From Verrucomicrobiia bacterium (GTDB taxonomy: Bacteria; Verrucomicrobiota; Verrucomicrobiia; Limisphaerales; Pedosphaeraceae), in NCBI GenBank assembly GCA_036268055.1, contig DATAUW010000017.1, positions 372,001-436,000 of the forward strand: a stretch of DNA of 64,000 bases. The letters are read 5' to 3'. A program made the position numbers and the translations under genes. Positions within the stretch are counted from its first letter, which is position 1. Every line of letters starts with the position of its first letter. Positions 1 through 7,321 of this stretch are shown here, one piece after another. The notes below the pieces were generated by a model. It ran no database searches. It was not told where the DNA came from and saw only the letters and a list, made by a program, of their open reading frames with translations.

Positions 1-154
1 GCGCCTGCTATCGCGGCCTTCGCCGTGGTCTGGAGAAATTGACGGCGATTGGTTTTGCGCGGACTTGATTTTAAAGCTGGATTCATTCAGGCAAAAGGAT
101 TGCGTCAAACGTCTTGCGGACCGTTCATAAAATTCGGTTGAACTGATTTCGAGA
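1..154. other. Left edge without an assignable gene
   Basis: Frame 1 on the plus strand is open for 13 codons (ending AFAVVWRN) to a TGA at 40-42. This could be the tail of a gene that begins outside the window, but it is too short to identify. Positions 43-154 hold no recognisable gene, RNA or strong hairpin. The convergent nirC-like gene stops at 155. Confidence 0.3.
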
Positions 155-1003
155 TTACGCCTGCACTAATTGTTCAGGCGCGGGATCGGATGCGGTTGCG
201 ACATTGACTGCGGAGGGTTTGGCCGGGCGATAGGTCCAGTAGAGGAGCATGCCCGTGAATAGAAAGCCGCCGATGAGATTGCCGAGCGTCACGGGGATCT
301 GGTTCCAGATCCACCAGTCGGAGAGCGAAACTTTTGCGCCCAGCATCATGCCGGTGGGAATGAGGAACATATTCACCACGGAATGCTCGAAGCCCTGCGC
401 GAAGAACACGAGAATGGGCATCCAGGCGGCGGCGATTTTTCCGAGCGTGGAATGCGAGGTCATGGCCATCACCACGCCGAGGCAAACCAGCCAGTTGCAG
501 AGCATCGCTTTTACGATCGCGGTGATCATGCCTGCGCTGCCGTGAGCGGCGTAGGCGGTCGTCTTGGCCTCGGCGGCGGCGACGATTTTTGCGGCGATGC
601 CTGAGGGCGCTTCAGTGCCCGCGCTGGTGAGCACGATATAGAGCAATACCCCAAAAGCCACGCTGCCGATCAGGTTGCCCATGAAAACCCAGAATAGATT
701 GGTGAGCACCTGGATCCATTGGCGATGACCGGCCACGCCGGACAGCATCACCACCGAGAAACTGCCGGTAACCAATTCCAGGCCCAGCAAAACAATCATT
801 ACGAACCCGACCGGGAACACCAGCGCGCCAACCAGCGGCACACCCGTCTGGACTGTAGCAGTGATCGCGAAGCTGGTGGATACGCCGAGCAGTGCGCCGG
901 AGAGGATGCCGCGCAAGAGCAAATCCTTGATCGGCAGGCCGGCCTTGTGATCGCCTACGGCCAGCATGTTTTTTACAACGTCAATGGGTTTGATGTAGTC
1001 CAT
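155..1003 (-). CDS. Formate/nitrite transporter family channel (NirC/FocA-like)
   Basis: Inner-membrane channel of the formate-nitrite transporter family, which moves small monovalent anions such as nitrite or formate. The 282 residues show the expected hydrophobic segments and family signatures: GALLGVSTSF near the first helix, LVTGSFSV, LCNWLVCLGVVMAM, the pore histidine in GFEHSVVNMF, and NQIPVTLGNLIGG near the end. I chose the ATG at 1003 (MDYIKPIDVV) because family members begin near this point; an upstream in-frame start at 1042 would overlap the preceding gene by 34 bases. It lies 5 bases after the NrtA-like gene and is probably cotranscribed with it, so nitrite is the likelier substrate. 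The substrate cannot be read from sequence alone. Confidence 0.85.
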   Translation of the reverse strand: MDYIKPIDVVKNMLAVGDHKAGLPIKDLLLRGILSGALLGVSTSFAITATVQTGVPLVGALVFPVGFVMIVLLGLELVTGSFSVVMLSGVAGHRQWIQVLTNLFWVFMGNLIGSVAFGVLLYIVLTSAGTEAPSGIAAKIVAAAEAKTTAYAAHGSAGMITAIVKAMLCNWLVCLGVVMAMTSHSTLGKIAAAWMPILVFFAQGFEHSVVNMFLIPTGMMLGAKVSLSDWWIWNQIPVTLGNLIGGFLFTGMLLYWTYRPAKPSAVNVATASDPAPEQLVQA

Positions 1004-1008
1004 AAAGA

Positions 1009-2196
1009 TCAGTTTTTTTCGGGTTCGGATTTCCCGGCGCACAATGCGCGGGGAAAATATTTTCCGGCGCGTGAGCCGGGAGCGGTGGCATCGGTAAGAC
1101 GCGTTTCAAATTTGTTTTTGGCTTCGAGTGAACCACGCAGTTGGACGGCGCGGTCGAAAATATCGGTGCGAAAAATCCGGTTGATCAGGGCCTGATTGGT
1201 CTCGAGCGAGTTCGCGCAAAGGCCGCTGGCGCGCAAGCGCTGAAGAATCCACGCGGCCTTGTCGGCGGAAGGTTCGTTTGCGTTGTGGCGATGAAACACA
1301 TCGAAGTTCGGGACGTGCCGGACTTGCCCGTGGCCAAAATCAAATTGCGCGCTGAAGGCATTTCGCAACGCCGTTTCGGGAACATTTACGTAACCGGGTT
1401 GCGCGAGCGTGGCGACGATTTGTTCGCGGTTTTGCGGAGCATCGCAAAATTCGCACGCTTCCAAAAGCGCGGCCACCAGGGCGATATGTTGCGCGTCATT
1501 TTTTTCCGCGAAATCACGGCGAACCATCAGGACTTTTTCCGGATGTCCGGGCGCGAGTTCGGCGCTGGTGTCAACACACCAGCCAACCCGCGATTGCACC
1601 GCGACGGAGTTCCACGGCTCGCCGACGCAGAAGCCATCGAGATTACCGGCCTTGAGATTGGCCACCATTTGCGGCGGCGGGACGATGACGATGCGGGCAT
1701 CGCGGCCGGGCTGGATGCCCGCATTCGATAACCATTCGCGCAATAATAAATTGTGCGACGAGAAAGGATAGACCGCGCCGAAGACAAAAGTTTTGTCGCG
1801 CGAGCGAGTGATTTCTTCCCGCAGCGAATTTCCATCGCGCACGCCTTTTTTCCATAAGTCGTTGGAAAGAGTGATGGCATTGCCGTGAAGATTCAGGACG
1901 AGCGCGGTGAGGCATTCGCACGCGATGGAACCGAGTCCAAGAGTGGCGGCGAAGGGCATGCCGCCGACGGCGTGCGCGGCTTCCAACTCGCCATGAATGA
2001 TTTTGTCGCGGACAGTGGCCCAGCCGAGTTCACGGCTCAACTCCACGTTCAAGCCATATTTTTGAAAGAGTCCCAGTTCATGAGCCATGATGAGCGGCGC
2101 GCAGTCGGTGAGCGGAACGAAACCAAGGCGCAACTTTTGCGGCGACGGCTTGGCGGTGCGAATTTTTTTGCCGATGCGATGAGTCTTTATTGCCAT
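1009..2196 (-). CDS. NrtA/CmpA-like nitrate-binding protein without signal peptide (NasS-like)
   Basis: Type II periplasmic-binding-protein fold of the NrtA/CmpA family, which binds nitrate, nitrite or bicarbonate. Family stretches include LRLGFVPLTDCAPLIMAHE near the start, VGGMPFAATLG, VPPPQMVANLKAGNLDGFCVGEPWN and GHPEKVLMVRRDF. The start at 2196 (MAIKTHRIGKK) gives a basic N terminus but no Sec, Tat or lipoprotein signal, so the protein should stay in the cytosol. Cytosolic NrtA-like proteins include NasS, the nitrate sensor of the NasS-NasT antitermination system; no ANTAR-domain NasT partner is visible here. No ABC permease or ATPase lies next to it, which also argues for sensing over transport. 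The C-terminal 40 residues are low in family similarity. Divergent from the LysR gene, and followed at once by the nitrite channel. Confidence 0.75.
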   Translation of the reverse strand: MAIKTHRIGKKIRTAKPSPQKLRLGFVPLTDCAPLIMAHELGLFQKYGLNVELSRELGWATVRDKIIHGELEAAHAVGGMPFAATLGLGSIACECLTALVLNLHGNAITLSNDLWKKGVRDGNSLREEITRSRDKTFVFGAVYPFSSHNLLLREWLSNAGIQPGRDARIVIVPPPQMVANLKAGNLDGFCVGEPWNSVAVQSRVGWCVDTSAELAPGHPEKVLMVRRDFAEKNDAQHIALVAALLEACEFCDAPQNREQIVATLAQPGYVNVPETALRNAFSAQFDFGHGQVRHVPNFDVFHRHNANEPSADKAAWILQRLRASGLCANSLETNQALINRIFRTDIFDRAVQLRGSLEAKNKFETRLTDATAPGSRAGKYFPRALCAGKSEPEKN

Positions 2197-2291
2197 CGCC
2201 AGTCGTTTTAGCTCGCGACATGCCAACCGGCTTTTCTGGCGTAATGATTGCTACTCTTAATTCCGATGAAGATGATGAATTGTACTCATGT
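2197..2291. promoter_or_regulatory. Divergent promoter region with two dyads
   Basis: The 95 bases between the NrtA-like gene and the LysR gene must hold both promoters. A perfect inverted repeat AATTC-N13-GAATT lies at 2259-2281, and a second, CTCAT-GT-ATGAG, at 2285-2296 overlaps the LysR start codon. LysR proteins usually bind such dyads between divergent genes and repress themselves; assigning these sites to this LysR protein is inference. Confidence 0.45.
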
Positions 2292-3212
2292 ATGAGCAAG
2301 CCCCTTGATGGTCGGCAGATTCGAGCGTTCTGCACGCTGGCGAGAACGGGTAGTTTCACGCAAGCCGCGCGCGAGTTGCACGTCACGCAATCGGGGATCA
2401 GCCACTCGATGAAGGCGCTGGAGCACGATATTGGCTGTCGTCTTTTAGACAGGCTGGGCAAAAAAGTCGTGCTGACGCAGGCGGGCGAACAGTTGTTGCA
2501 TCACTCAAAAAAAATATTGCAGGAGATGGATACGGCGCGCGAAACGCTGGGGCGTCTCGGCAAGTGGGGCAGGGGCAGGCTGCGGCTGGGCGCGAGCACG
2601 ACCGCGTGCCAGCATATCATTCCACCGGTGCTGCGCGAATTTAAGGAGAGCTTTCCCGAGCATGCCATCGCGATCCAGCCGGGCGATACGCCGGAGTTGA
2701 CGTCAGCGTTGTTAAATCAGCAAGTGGATCTGGCACTCTCGCTGGTGATGAATGAGCCGCAGCTTGAATTTCATCCGTTGTTCAATGACGAATTGCATTT
2801 CATCGTCGCGCCGCTGCATCCGTGGGCGAAGGCGCGGCGGGTGGAGCGTTCGGAAATTCCCCGGCAGAATTATATCCTCTACAAAAAGCGCAGCGTGACA
2901 TTCGCGTTGATCGAAGATTATTTTCGGCAGGAGCAAATGGTCCTGAACACGATCATCGAACTTGGCAGCATGGAAGCGACGAAGGAATTGGTGAAGCTTG
3001 GAATCGGCGTGAGCATTCTGGCGCCGTGGATTGCGCGCAAGGAAATCGAAGAGGGTTCGCTGGTGGCCTTGCCGTTGGGCCGGCGTAAGTTGCAACGGCG
3101 CTGGGGCATCATGCATTGGCGCGGCAAACGGCTCAACCTGGCGGAGGAAACTTTTATCGGGTTGTGTGAATCGGCGTCGGTTTCATTGCGGAAGCTGATG
3201 AGCGATTCGTGA
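2292..3212 (+). CDS. LysR-family transcriptional regulator
   Basis: DNA-binding regulator of 306 residues. The N-terminal winged helix-turn-helix is clear (LDGRQIRAFCTLARTGSF, AARELHVTQSGISHSMKALE, residues about 5-65), followed by a two-lobed effector domain beginning near LRLGASTTACQHIIPPVL. The ATG at 2292 (MSKPLDGRQIR) is chosen because the HTH begins directly after it; 34 further in-frame residues upstream look like intergenic sequence. Divergent orientation to the NrtA-like/nitrite channel pair suggests it controls them. The closest functional analogues in such a context are NtcB, CmpR or Cbl/CysB types, but the inducer is not deducible. Confidence 0.85.
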   Translation: MSKPLDGRQIRAFCTLARTGSFTQAARELHVTQSGISHSMKALEHDIGCRLLDRLGKKVVLTQAGEQLLHHSKKILQEMDTARETLGRLGKWGRGRLRLGASTTACQHIIPPVLREFKESFPEHAIAIQPGDTPELTSALLNQQVDLALSLVMNEPQLEFHPLFNDELHFIVAPLHPWAKARRVERSEIPRQNYILYKKRSVTFALIEDYFRQEQMVLNTIIELGSMEATKELVKLGIGVSILAPWIARKEIEEGSLVALPLGRRKLQRRWGIMHWRGKRLNLAEETFIGLCESASVSLRKLMSDS

Positions 3213-3301
3213 AGAAACAAATGTTTCTCGTCCGGCATCGAATTATTTTTTAGGTTTTTCTTTTTGTTCACTTTTTTGCCGCGCGGCGTAATATTTAGAT
3301 T

Positions 3302-4966
3302 ATGGCTAAGCCAGTGATTTGGACGGTAGATGATGACCCGGATGTTTTGCGCGCGGTTGAGCGCGATTTGCGGCGCCAATACGGCGATCGCTACAAAATT
3401 ATTTCCGCGGATTCGGGAGCGTCGGCGCTCGAGGCGGTGAAATTGCTGAAGCTGCGGAATGAACCGGTGGCGCTTTTTCTCGTGGACCAGCGCATGCCCA
3501 AAATATCGGGTGTGGAATTTTTGGAGAAGGCGATTGAGATTTATCCCGACGCCAAGCGCGCGTTGCTGACGGCGTATGCGGACACAGACGCCGCGATTCG
3601 CGCCATCAACAGTGTGCGGGTGGACCATTATTTGATGAAGCCGTGGGATCCGCCCGAGGAGCGGCTTTTTGGCGTAGTGGACGATATGCTGGATGATTGG
3701 CAGGCGACGTACCGGCCGGTGTTTGAAGGCGTGCGCGTCATCGGCCATCGCTGGTCGCCGCATTCAAATGAGATACGGGATTTTCTCGGGCGCAATTTCG
3801 TGCCGCATCAATGGCTGAATGTCGAAACCGAAGACGCCGCGAAGCAACTGCTCGAGACGACCGGCGCGGATGCCGCGTCGCTGCCGATTGTCGTGATGCA
3901 GGATGGTTCGATTTTGAAAAATCCGCCGATTGCGGAAATCGCGCGCAAGCTTGGTTTGAAGACCAAGGCGGAATTTCCTTTTTACGATTTAGTGGTGGTG
4001 GGCGCGGGGCCGGCGGGTTTGGCGGCGTCGGTCTATGGCGCGGCGGATGGACTTCACACGTTGCTGGTTGAACGCGAAGCCCCCGGTGGACAAGCCGGCC
4101 GCAGTTCACGCATCGAAAATTATTTAGGCTTCCCGGTAGGCTTGAGCGGAAATGATTTGGCGCGCCGGGCGGTTGCGCAAGCCCGGCGATTCGGCGCGGA
4201 GATTCTTGCGCCGCAATCCGTCCGCAAGGTGCGGATCGAAGGGCCGGCGCGGGTGCTGACGCTGGAGGATGGAACCGAAGTGGGTTGCCGGGCGTTGCTG
4301 ATCGCAACGGGCATCGCGTTTCGCAAACTGGAAGTGCCGGGGCTGGAAAAATTTTCGGGCGCGGGTGTGTACTATTATGCGCCGATGTCCGAGGCATTTT
4401 CCTATTGTGGCGGGGATATATATATTGTGGGCGGCGCCAATTCCGCCGGGCAGGCAGCGATGTATTTTTCGAAGTTCGCCCGCCAGGTGACAATGATCGT
4501 GCGACGCGGCACACTTTCGGAAACGATGTCGCAGTATTTGGAAAACCAAATCGTGGCGACGAAAAATATCTCGGTGAAATACAATACAGTCGTTGTGTGC
4601 GTGGAAGGGAGCGATCGTTGCGAGACGCTCACGCTGCGAAACACCAAGACGCAGGAGCAGGAGACAGTCACCGCGAACGCGCTTCTGATTTATGCGGGTG
4701 CGATTCCGCAAACGGACTGGCTCGCGGGCGTCCTTGAGCGGGACGCGCAGGGTTATTTGATTTCCGGCCAGCATTTGATACGCGAGGGGCGGCGACCGAA
4801 CGGCTGGACGGCGGATCGCGATCCGTTTTATTTGGAGACGAGCGTGCCGGGAATTTTTGTCGCTGGCGACGTGCGGCATCGCTCGGCCAAGGGCGTGACT
4901 TCGGGCGTCGGTGAGGGCGCGATGGCGGTCAAGTTGGTCCACGAATATCTCGGCCTTCAGGCATAA
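3302..4966 (+). CDS. Receiver - glutaredoxin-like - thioredoxin reductase-like flavoprotein fusion
   Basis: A 554-residue three-part protein. Residues 1-125 are a response-regulator receiver with acidic cluster DDD at 10-12, phospho-acceptor Asp62 (FLVDQRMP) and the lysine of LMKPW. Residues about 135-220 look like a glutaredoxin/thioredoxin fold, but the usual CxxC position reads WSPHS. Residues 226-554 are a thioredoxin reductase-type flavoprotein: FAD motif VVVGAGPAG near 232, GGQAG and ENYLGFP, NADPH motif IVGGANSAG near 376, and a C-terminal FAD motif FVAGDVRH. The CxxC that thioredoxin reductases carry between the two nucleotide motifs is absent; the segment reads YAPMSEAFSYCGGD with one cysteine. 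Fusions of this plan are known in databases as response regulator/thioredoxin-disulfide reductase. The kinase gene follows after 2 bases, so phosphorylation probably controls NAD(P)H-FAD chemistry. The electron acceptor is unknown. Confidence 0.85.
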   Translation: MAKPVIWTVDDDPDVLRAVERDLRRQYGDRYKIISADSGASALEAVKLLKLRNEPVALFLVDQRMPKISGVEFLEKAIEIYPDAKRALLTAYADTDAAIRAINSVRVDHYLMKPWDPPEERLFGVVDDMLDDWQATYRPVFEGVRVIGHRWSPHSNEIRDFLGRNFVPHQWLNVETEDAAKQLLETTGADAASLPIVVMQDGSILKNPPIAEIARKLGLKTKAEFPFYDLVVVGAGPAGLAASVYGAADGLHTLLVEREAPGGQAGRSSRIENYLGFPVGLSGNDLARRAVAQARRFGAEILAPQSVRKVRIEGPARVLTLEDGTEVGCRALLIATGIAFRKLEVPGLEKFSGAGVYYYAPMSEAFSYCGGDIYIVGGANSAGQAAMYFSKFARQVTMIVRRGTLSETMSQYLENQIVATKNISVKYNTVVVCVEGSDRCETLTLRNTKTQEQETVTANALLIYAGAIPQTDWLAGVLERDAQGYLISGQHLIREGRRPNGWTADRDPFYLETSVPGIFVAGDVRHRSAKGVTSGVGEGAMAVKLVHEYLGLQA

Positions 4967-4968
4967 TT

Positions 4969-6384
4969 ATGGATAAAGCCACGCTCCAACAAGTTCGCGC
5001 CACGCCGCTGTTTTCCCAATTATCGGACGAGCAGATCACGTGCATTGAGCCGGGCGAAATTGTCGAATTGCCCGCGGGCACGGTGTTGGTGAACGAAGGC
5101 GAAAAGTTGCTGGAGTTTCTGATGGTGTTGGAAGGCGAAATCCGGCTTACGCGCGTCTATGATCGTCAAACGGTTCTGATGGGCACGATCAAGGCGGGAA
5201 GATATACCGGTGAGACGACGTTGCTGCTGGGAATTCCCTGGCTGGCGTTGGCAAGAATTTCCAAACCGGCGAAAATTTTTCGACTTAGCGAAGATAATTT
5301 CTGGCGGATGCTAAGCACCTGCCACGAGGTTGCGCGCGAGATTTTTCGCACTGCGGCGAACAAGATGCGCAACATGGAAGGCTACTCGCAACAACGCGAG
5401 AAGCTGGCATCGCTCGGCACGATGGCCGCGGGACTGGCGCATGAGTTGAACAACCCGGCGTCGGCGGCGCGGCGGGCGGCATCGCATTTGCAAACCGTGA
5501 CCGACCGCGTGCAAATGTTGTTGTGCGAACTTTCGGAAGTGTTGCATCACGACCATTGGCAGCACCTGTTACAAGGTTCATTGCACGCCGAGGAACGGCT
5601 GGCAACCGCGCCCAAGCTCGATCATCTCGAACGCAGCGACCGCGCGGAAAGCCTGGCGTCGTGGCTGGAAACGCGCGGAGTGGCCAACGCGTGGGATGTC
5701 GCGCCGACTTTCGTAAGCGCGGATGTGAATGCCGCGTGGCTCGAAGAATTGACGAATAAATTGCCGAAGGAAGGCCAGGCGCTGGCATTGAATTGGGTGG
5801 AGGCGCGATTGAATCTGCGTTTGCTGCTCACGCAAGTCGAGCAGAGCACGTCGCGCATCGGCGAACTGGTGAAGGCCGTGAAATCGTATTCCTACATGGA
5901 TCAATCGCCGATGCAGGACATAGATGTTCACGAGGGGCTGGAGAGCACGTTGACAATGCTCGGCCACAAATTAAAAAACGCGACTGTCGAGCGCTCCTTC
6001 GACCGCACGCTTCCGCATATCATGGCTTACGGCAGCGAACTCAATCAGGTATGGACGAACCTCATTGATAACGCGATTCACGCGGTGGATGGCAAAGGAA
6101 AAATTTGCATCGGCACCTGCCGCGAAGACAATCAGATTTTGGTGGAGATCGTGGACAATGGCCCCGGCATTCCGGAGTCCGTGCAGGCACACATGTTCGA
6201 GCCATTTTTCACAACCAAGCCCGTCGGCACCGGCACCGGTTTGGGTTTGATCATCAGCAACCGCATCGTTGCCGACCGTCACGGCGGGGAAATAGAATTT
6301 GAATCCAAGCCGGGTGAAACGCGTTTCAAGGTGCGTTTGCCGATTTTGGGTAAACCCGCGCCTGAGGAATCACAAGCGGCTTGA
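4969..6384 (+). CDS. Cyclic-nucleotide-binding-domain histidine kinase
   Basis: Cytosolic sensor kinase of 471 residues with no membrane segment. Residues about 10-135 form a CRP-like cyclic nucleotide-binding fold (LFSQLSDEQI, VLEGEIRLTRV, GETTLLLGIPWLALARI). The phosphate-binding cassette keeps Gly-Glu, but the arginine that normally holds the cyclic phosphate is replaced (PWLALA where PRAAT is usual), so ligand binding is doubtful. The phosphorylated His is about residue 158 (GLAHELNNPAS), after a short coiled region. The ATPase domain shows the N box NLIDNAIHAV, G1 DNGPGIP, the F box MFEPFFTTK and G2 GTGLGL. A long helical insert of about 130 residues lies between the His box and the ATPase domain. 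The gene starts 2 bases after the receiver-flavoprotein gene, its evident partner. Confidence 0.9.
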   Translation: MDKATLQQVRATPLFSQLSDEQITCIEPGEIVELPAGTVLVNEGEKLLEFLMVLEGEIRLTRVYDRQTVLMGTIKAGRYTGETTLLLGIPWLALARISKPAKIFRLSEDNFWRMLSTCHEVAREIFRTAANKMRNMEGYSQQREKLASLGTMAAGLAHELNNPASAARRAASHLQTVTDRVQMLLCELSEVLHHDHWQHLLQGSLHAEERLATAPKLDHLERSDRAESLASWLETRGVANAWDVAPTFVSADVNAAWLEELTNKLPKEGQALALNWVEARLNLRLLLTQVEQSTSRIGELVKAVKSYSYMDQSPMQDIDVHEGLESTLTMLGHKLKNATVERSFDRTLPHIMAYGSELNQVWTNLIDNAIHAVDGKGKICIGTCREDNQILVEIVDNGPGIPESVQAHMFEPFFTTKPVGTGTGLGLIISNRIVADRHGGEIEFESKPGETRFKVRLPILGKPAPEESQAA

Positions 6385-6394
6385 TTTGAAAAGA

Positions 6395-6469
6395 TGGTGC
6401 GCGATGCAGGGATTGAACCTGCGACCCCTACCGTGTCAAGGTAATGCTCTACCACTGAGCTAACCGCGC
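6395..6469 (-). tRNA. tRNA-Val (anticodon GAC)
   Basis: Full cloverleaf on the minus strand: acceptor GCGCGGT/ATCGCGC, D arm GCTC-AGTGGTA-GAGC, anticodon arm TTACC-TTGACAC-GGTAG with anticodon GAC, five-base variable loop, T arm GCAGG-TTCAATC-CCTGC, discriminator A and an encoded CCA. Length is 75 bases including CCA. Confidence 0.97.
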
Positions 6470-6572
6470 ATTTCAACGAAAACGGCTTCGATTTGACGCC
6501 GTCCACCCCGGAGGATGGAGGGGAAAACTACGCGACTTTCGGTGGGCAGGCAATCTTTTTCCGCCGCCGTTT

Positions 6573-7244
6573 TTAATGCGTCAGGGCGTAGATGGCGATG
6601 TTGAGGGCCAATTTTTTGCCGTCTTCGGGGCTGATGCCTTTGCCGCGGTTGCAGCTATTGTCCGCGCTGAACGCGCAGCAGAGTCCGTCCTCGCACATTA
6701 CCGCGACGAGGTTGCCGTGGTAAAACAGGCCTTCGAGCTGGATGTCGCGATTTTCATTCAGGCTGTGAATGCGTTCAAGTTTGTGAAACGAATGATAAAT
6801 CAAATGATCGTATGGGATCGGCTTCACCTTTTCGCCGGCAAAAATACGGCTGAATTCGCGGCGCCACGCCTCGGGAAATTCCGGGTTTGTGCAGCAGCCC
6901 GAGGCCATGATGAATCCACCGTGGCTAAGATATTTTTTGAGGTTCTCAACTTCCGCCGGAGTGAAGACGAAACTATTGTGGCCGTTCATGAAGACGAACG
7001 GCGTCTCGAACAGTTCCGGCCCCTTGAGCGTGACCATGCGCTCTTCCTGGACTTTCAGCGTGGTAGCGCTTGAGACGAGCTTCATTAAATCCTCGCCGAC
7101 ACCAGAACAATCGTTGCCGTCGTTGTCACTGTATTTCAGGCGGCCCATGAAAAACGTCGCCTGCAATTCGTCCTTGCTCTCGGGACGCGCGGCGCACGTC
7201 ATAAAGCAAATCACGAGGGCTATCAAGAGGGTGCGGGTTCTCAT
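6573..7244 (-). CDS. DUF4159 secreted protein
   Basis: A 223-residue protein that begins with a signal peptide (MRTRTLLIALVICFMTCAA). The rest matches the DUF4159 pattern, a class I glutamine-amidotransferase-like fold: FFMGRLKYS, PFVFMNGHNSFVFT, ENLKKYLSHGGFIMASGCC and WRREFSRIF. The start at 7244 has a purine-rich upstream sequence (GAGAAGAAA) and sets the signal peptide at the N terminus. It is the last gene of the moxR-DUF58-BatA-DUF4175-vWA operon, 77 bases after the vWA gene. The family is regularly found in this operon, but its biochemical role is not established. Several cysteines (CC, CEDGLCC, NSCNR) would suit a periplasmic disulfide-bonded protein. Confidence 0.8.
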   Translation of the reverse strand: MRTRTLLIALVICFMTCAARPESKDELQATFFMGRLKYSDNDGNDCSGVGEDLMKLVSSATTLKVQEERMVTLKGPELFETPFVFMNGHNSFVFTPAEVENLKKYLSHGGFIMASGCCTNPEFPEAWRREFSRIFAGEKVKPIPYDHLIYHSFHKLERIHSLNENRDIQLEGLFYHGNLVAVMCEDGLCCAFSADNSCNRGKGISPEDGKKLALNIAIYALTH

Positions 7245-7321
7245 TTTCTTCTCGGTTAAATTAGCACGCAGTGAAGCGGGCAACAAGTTTTGGAATTTAA
7301 TTTAAGGTCACGATGATTGAG

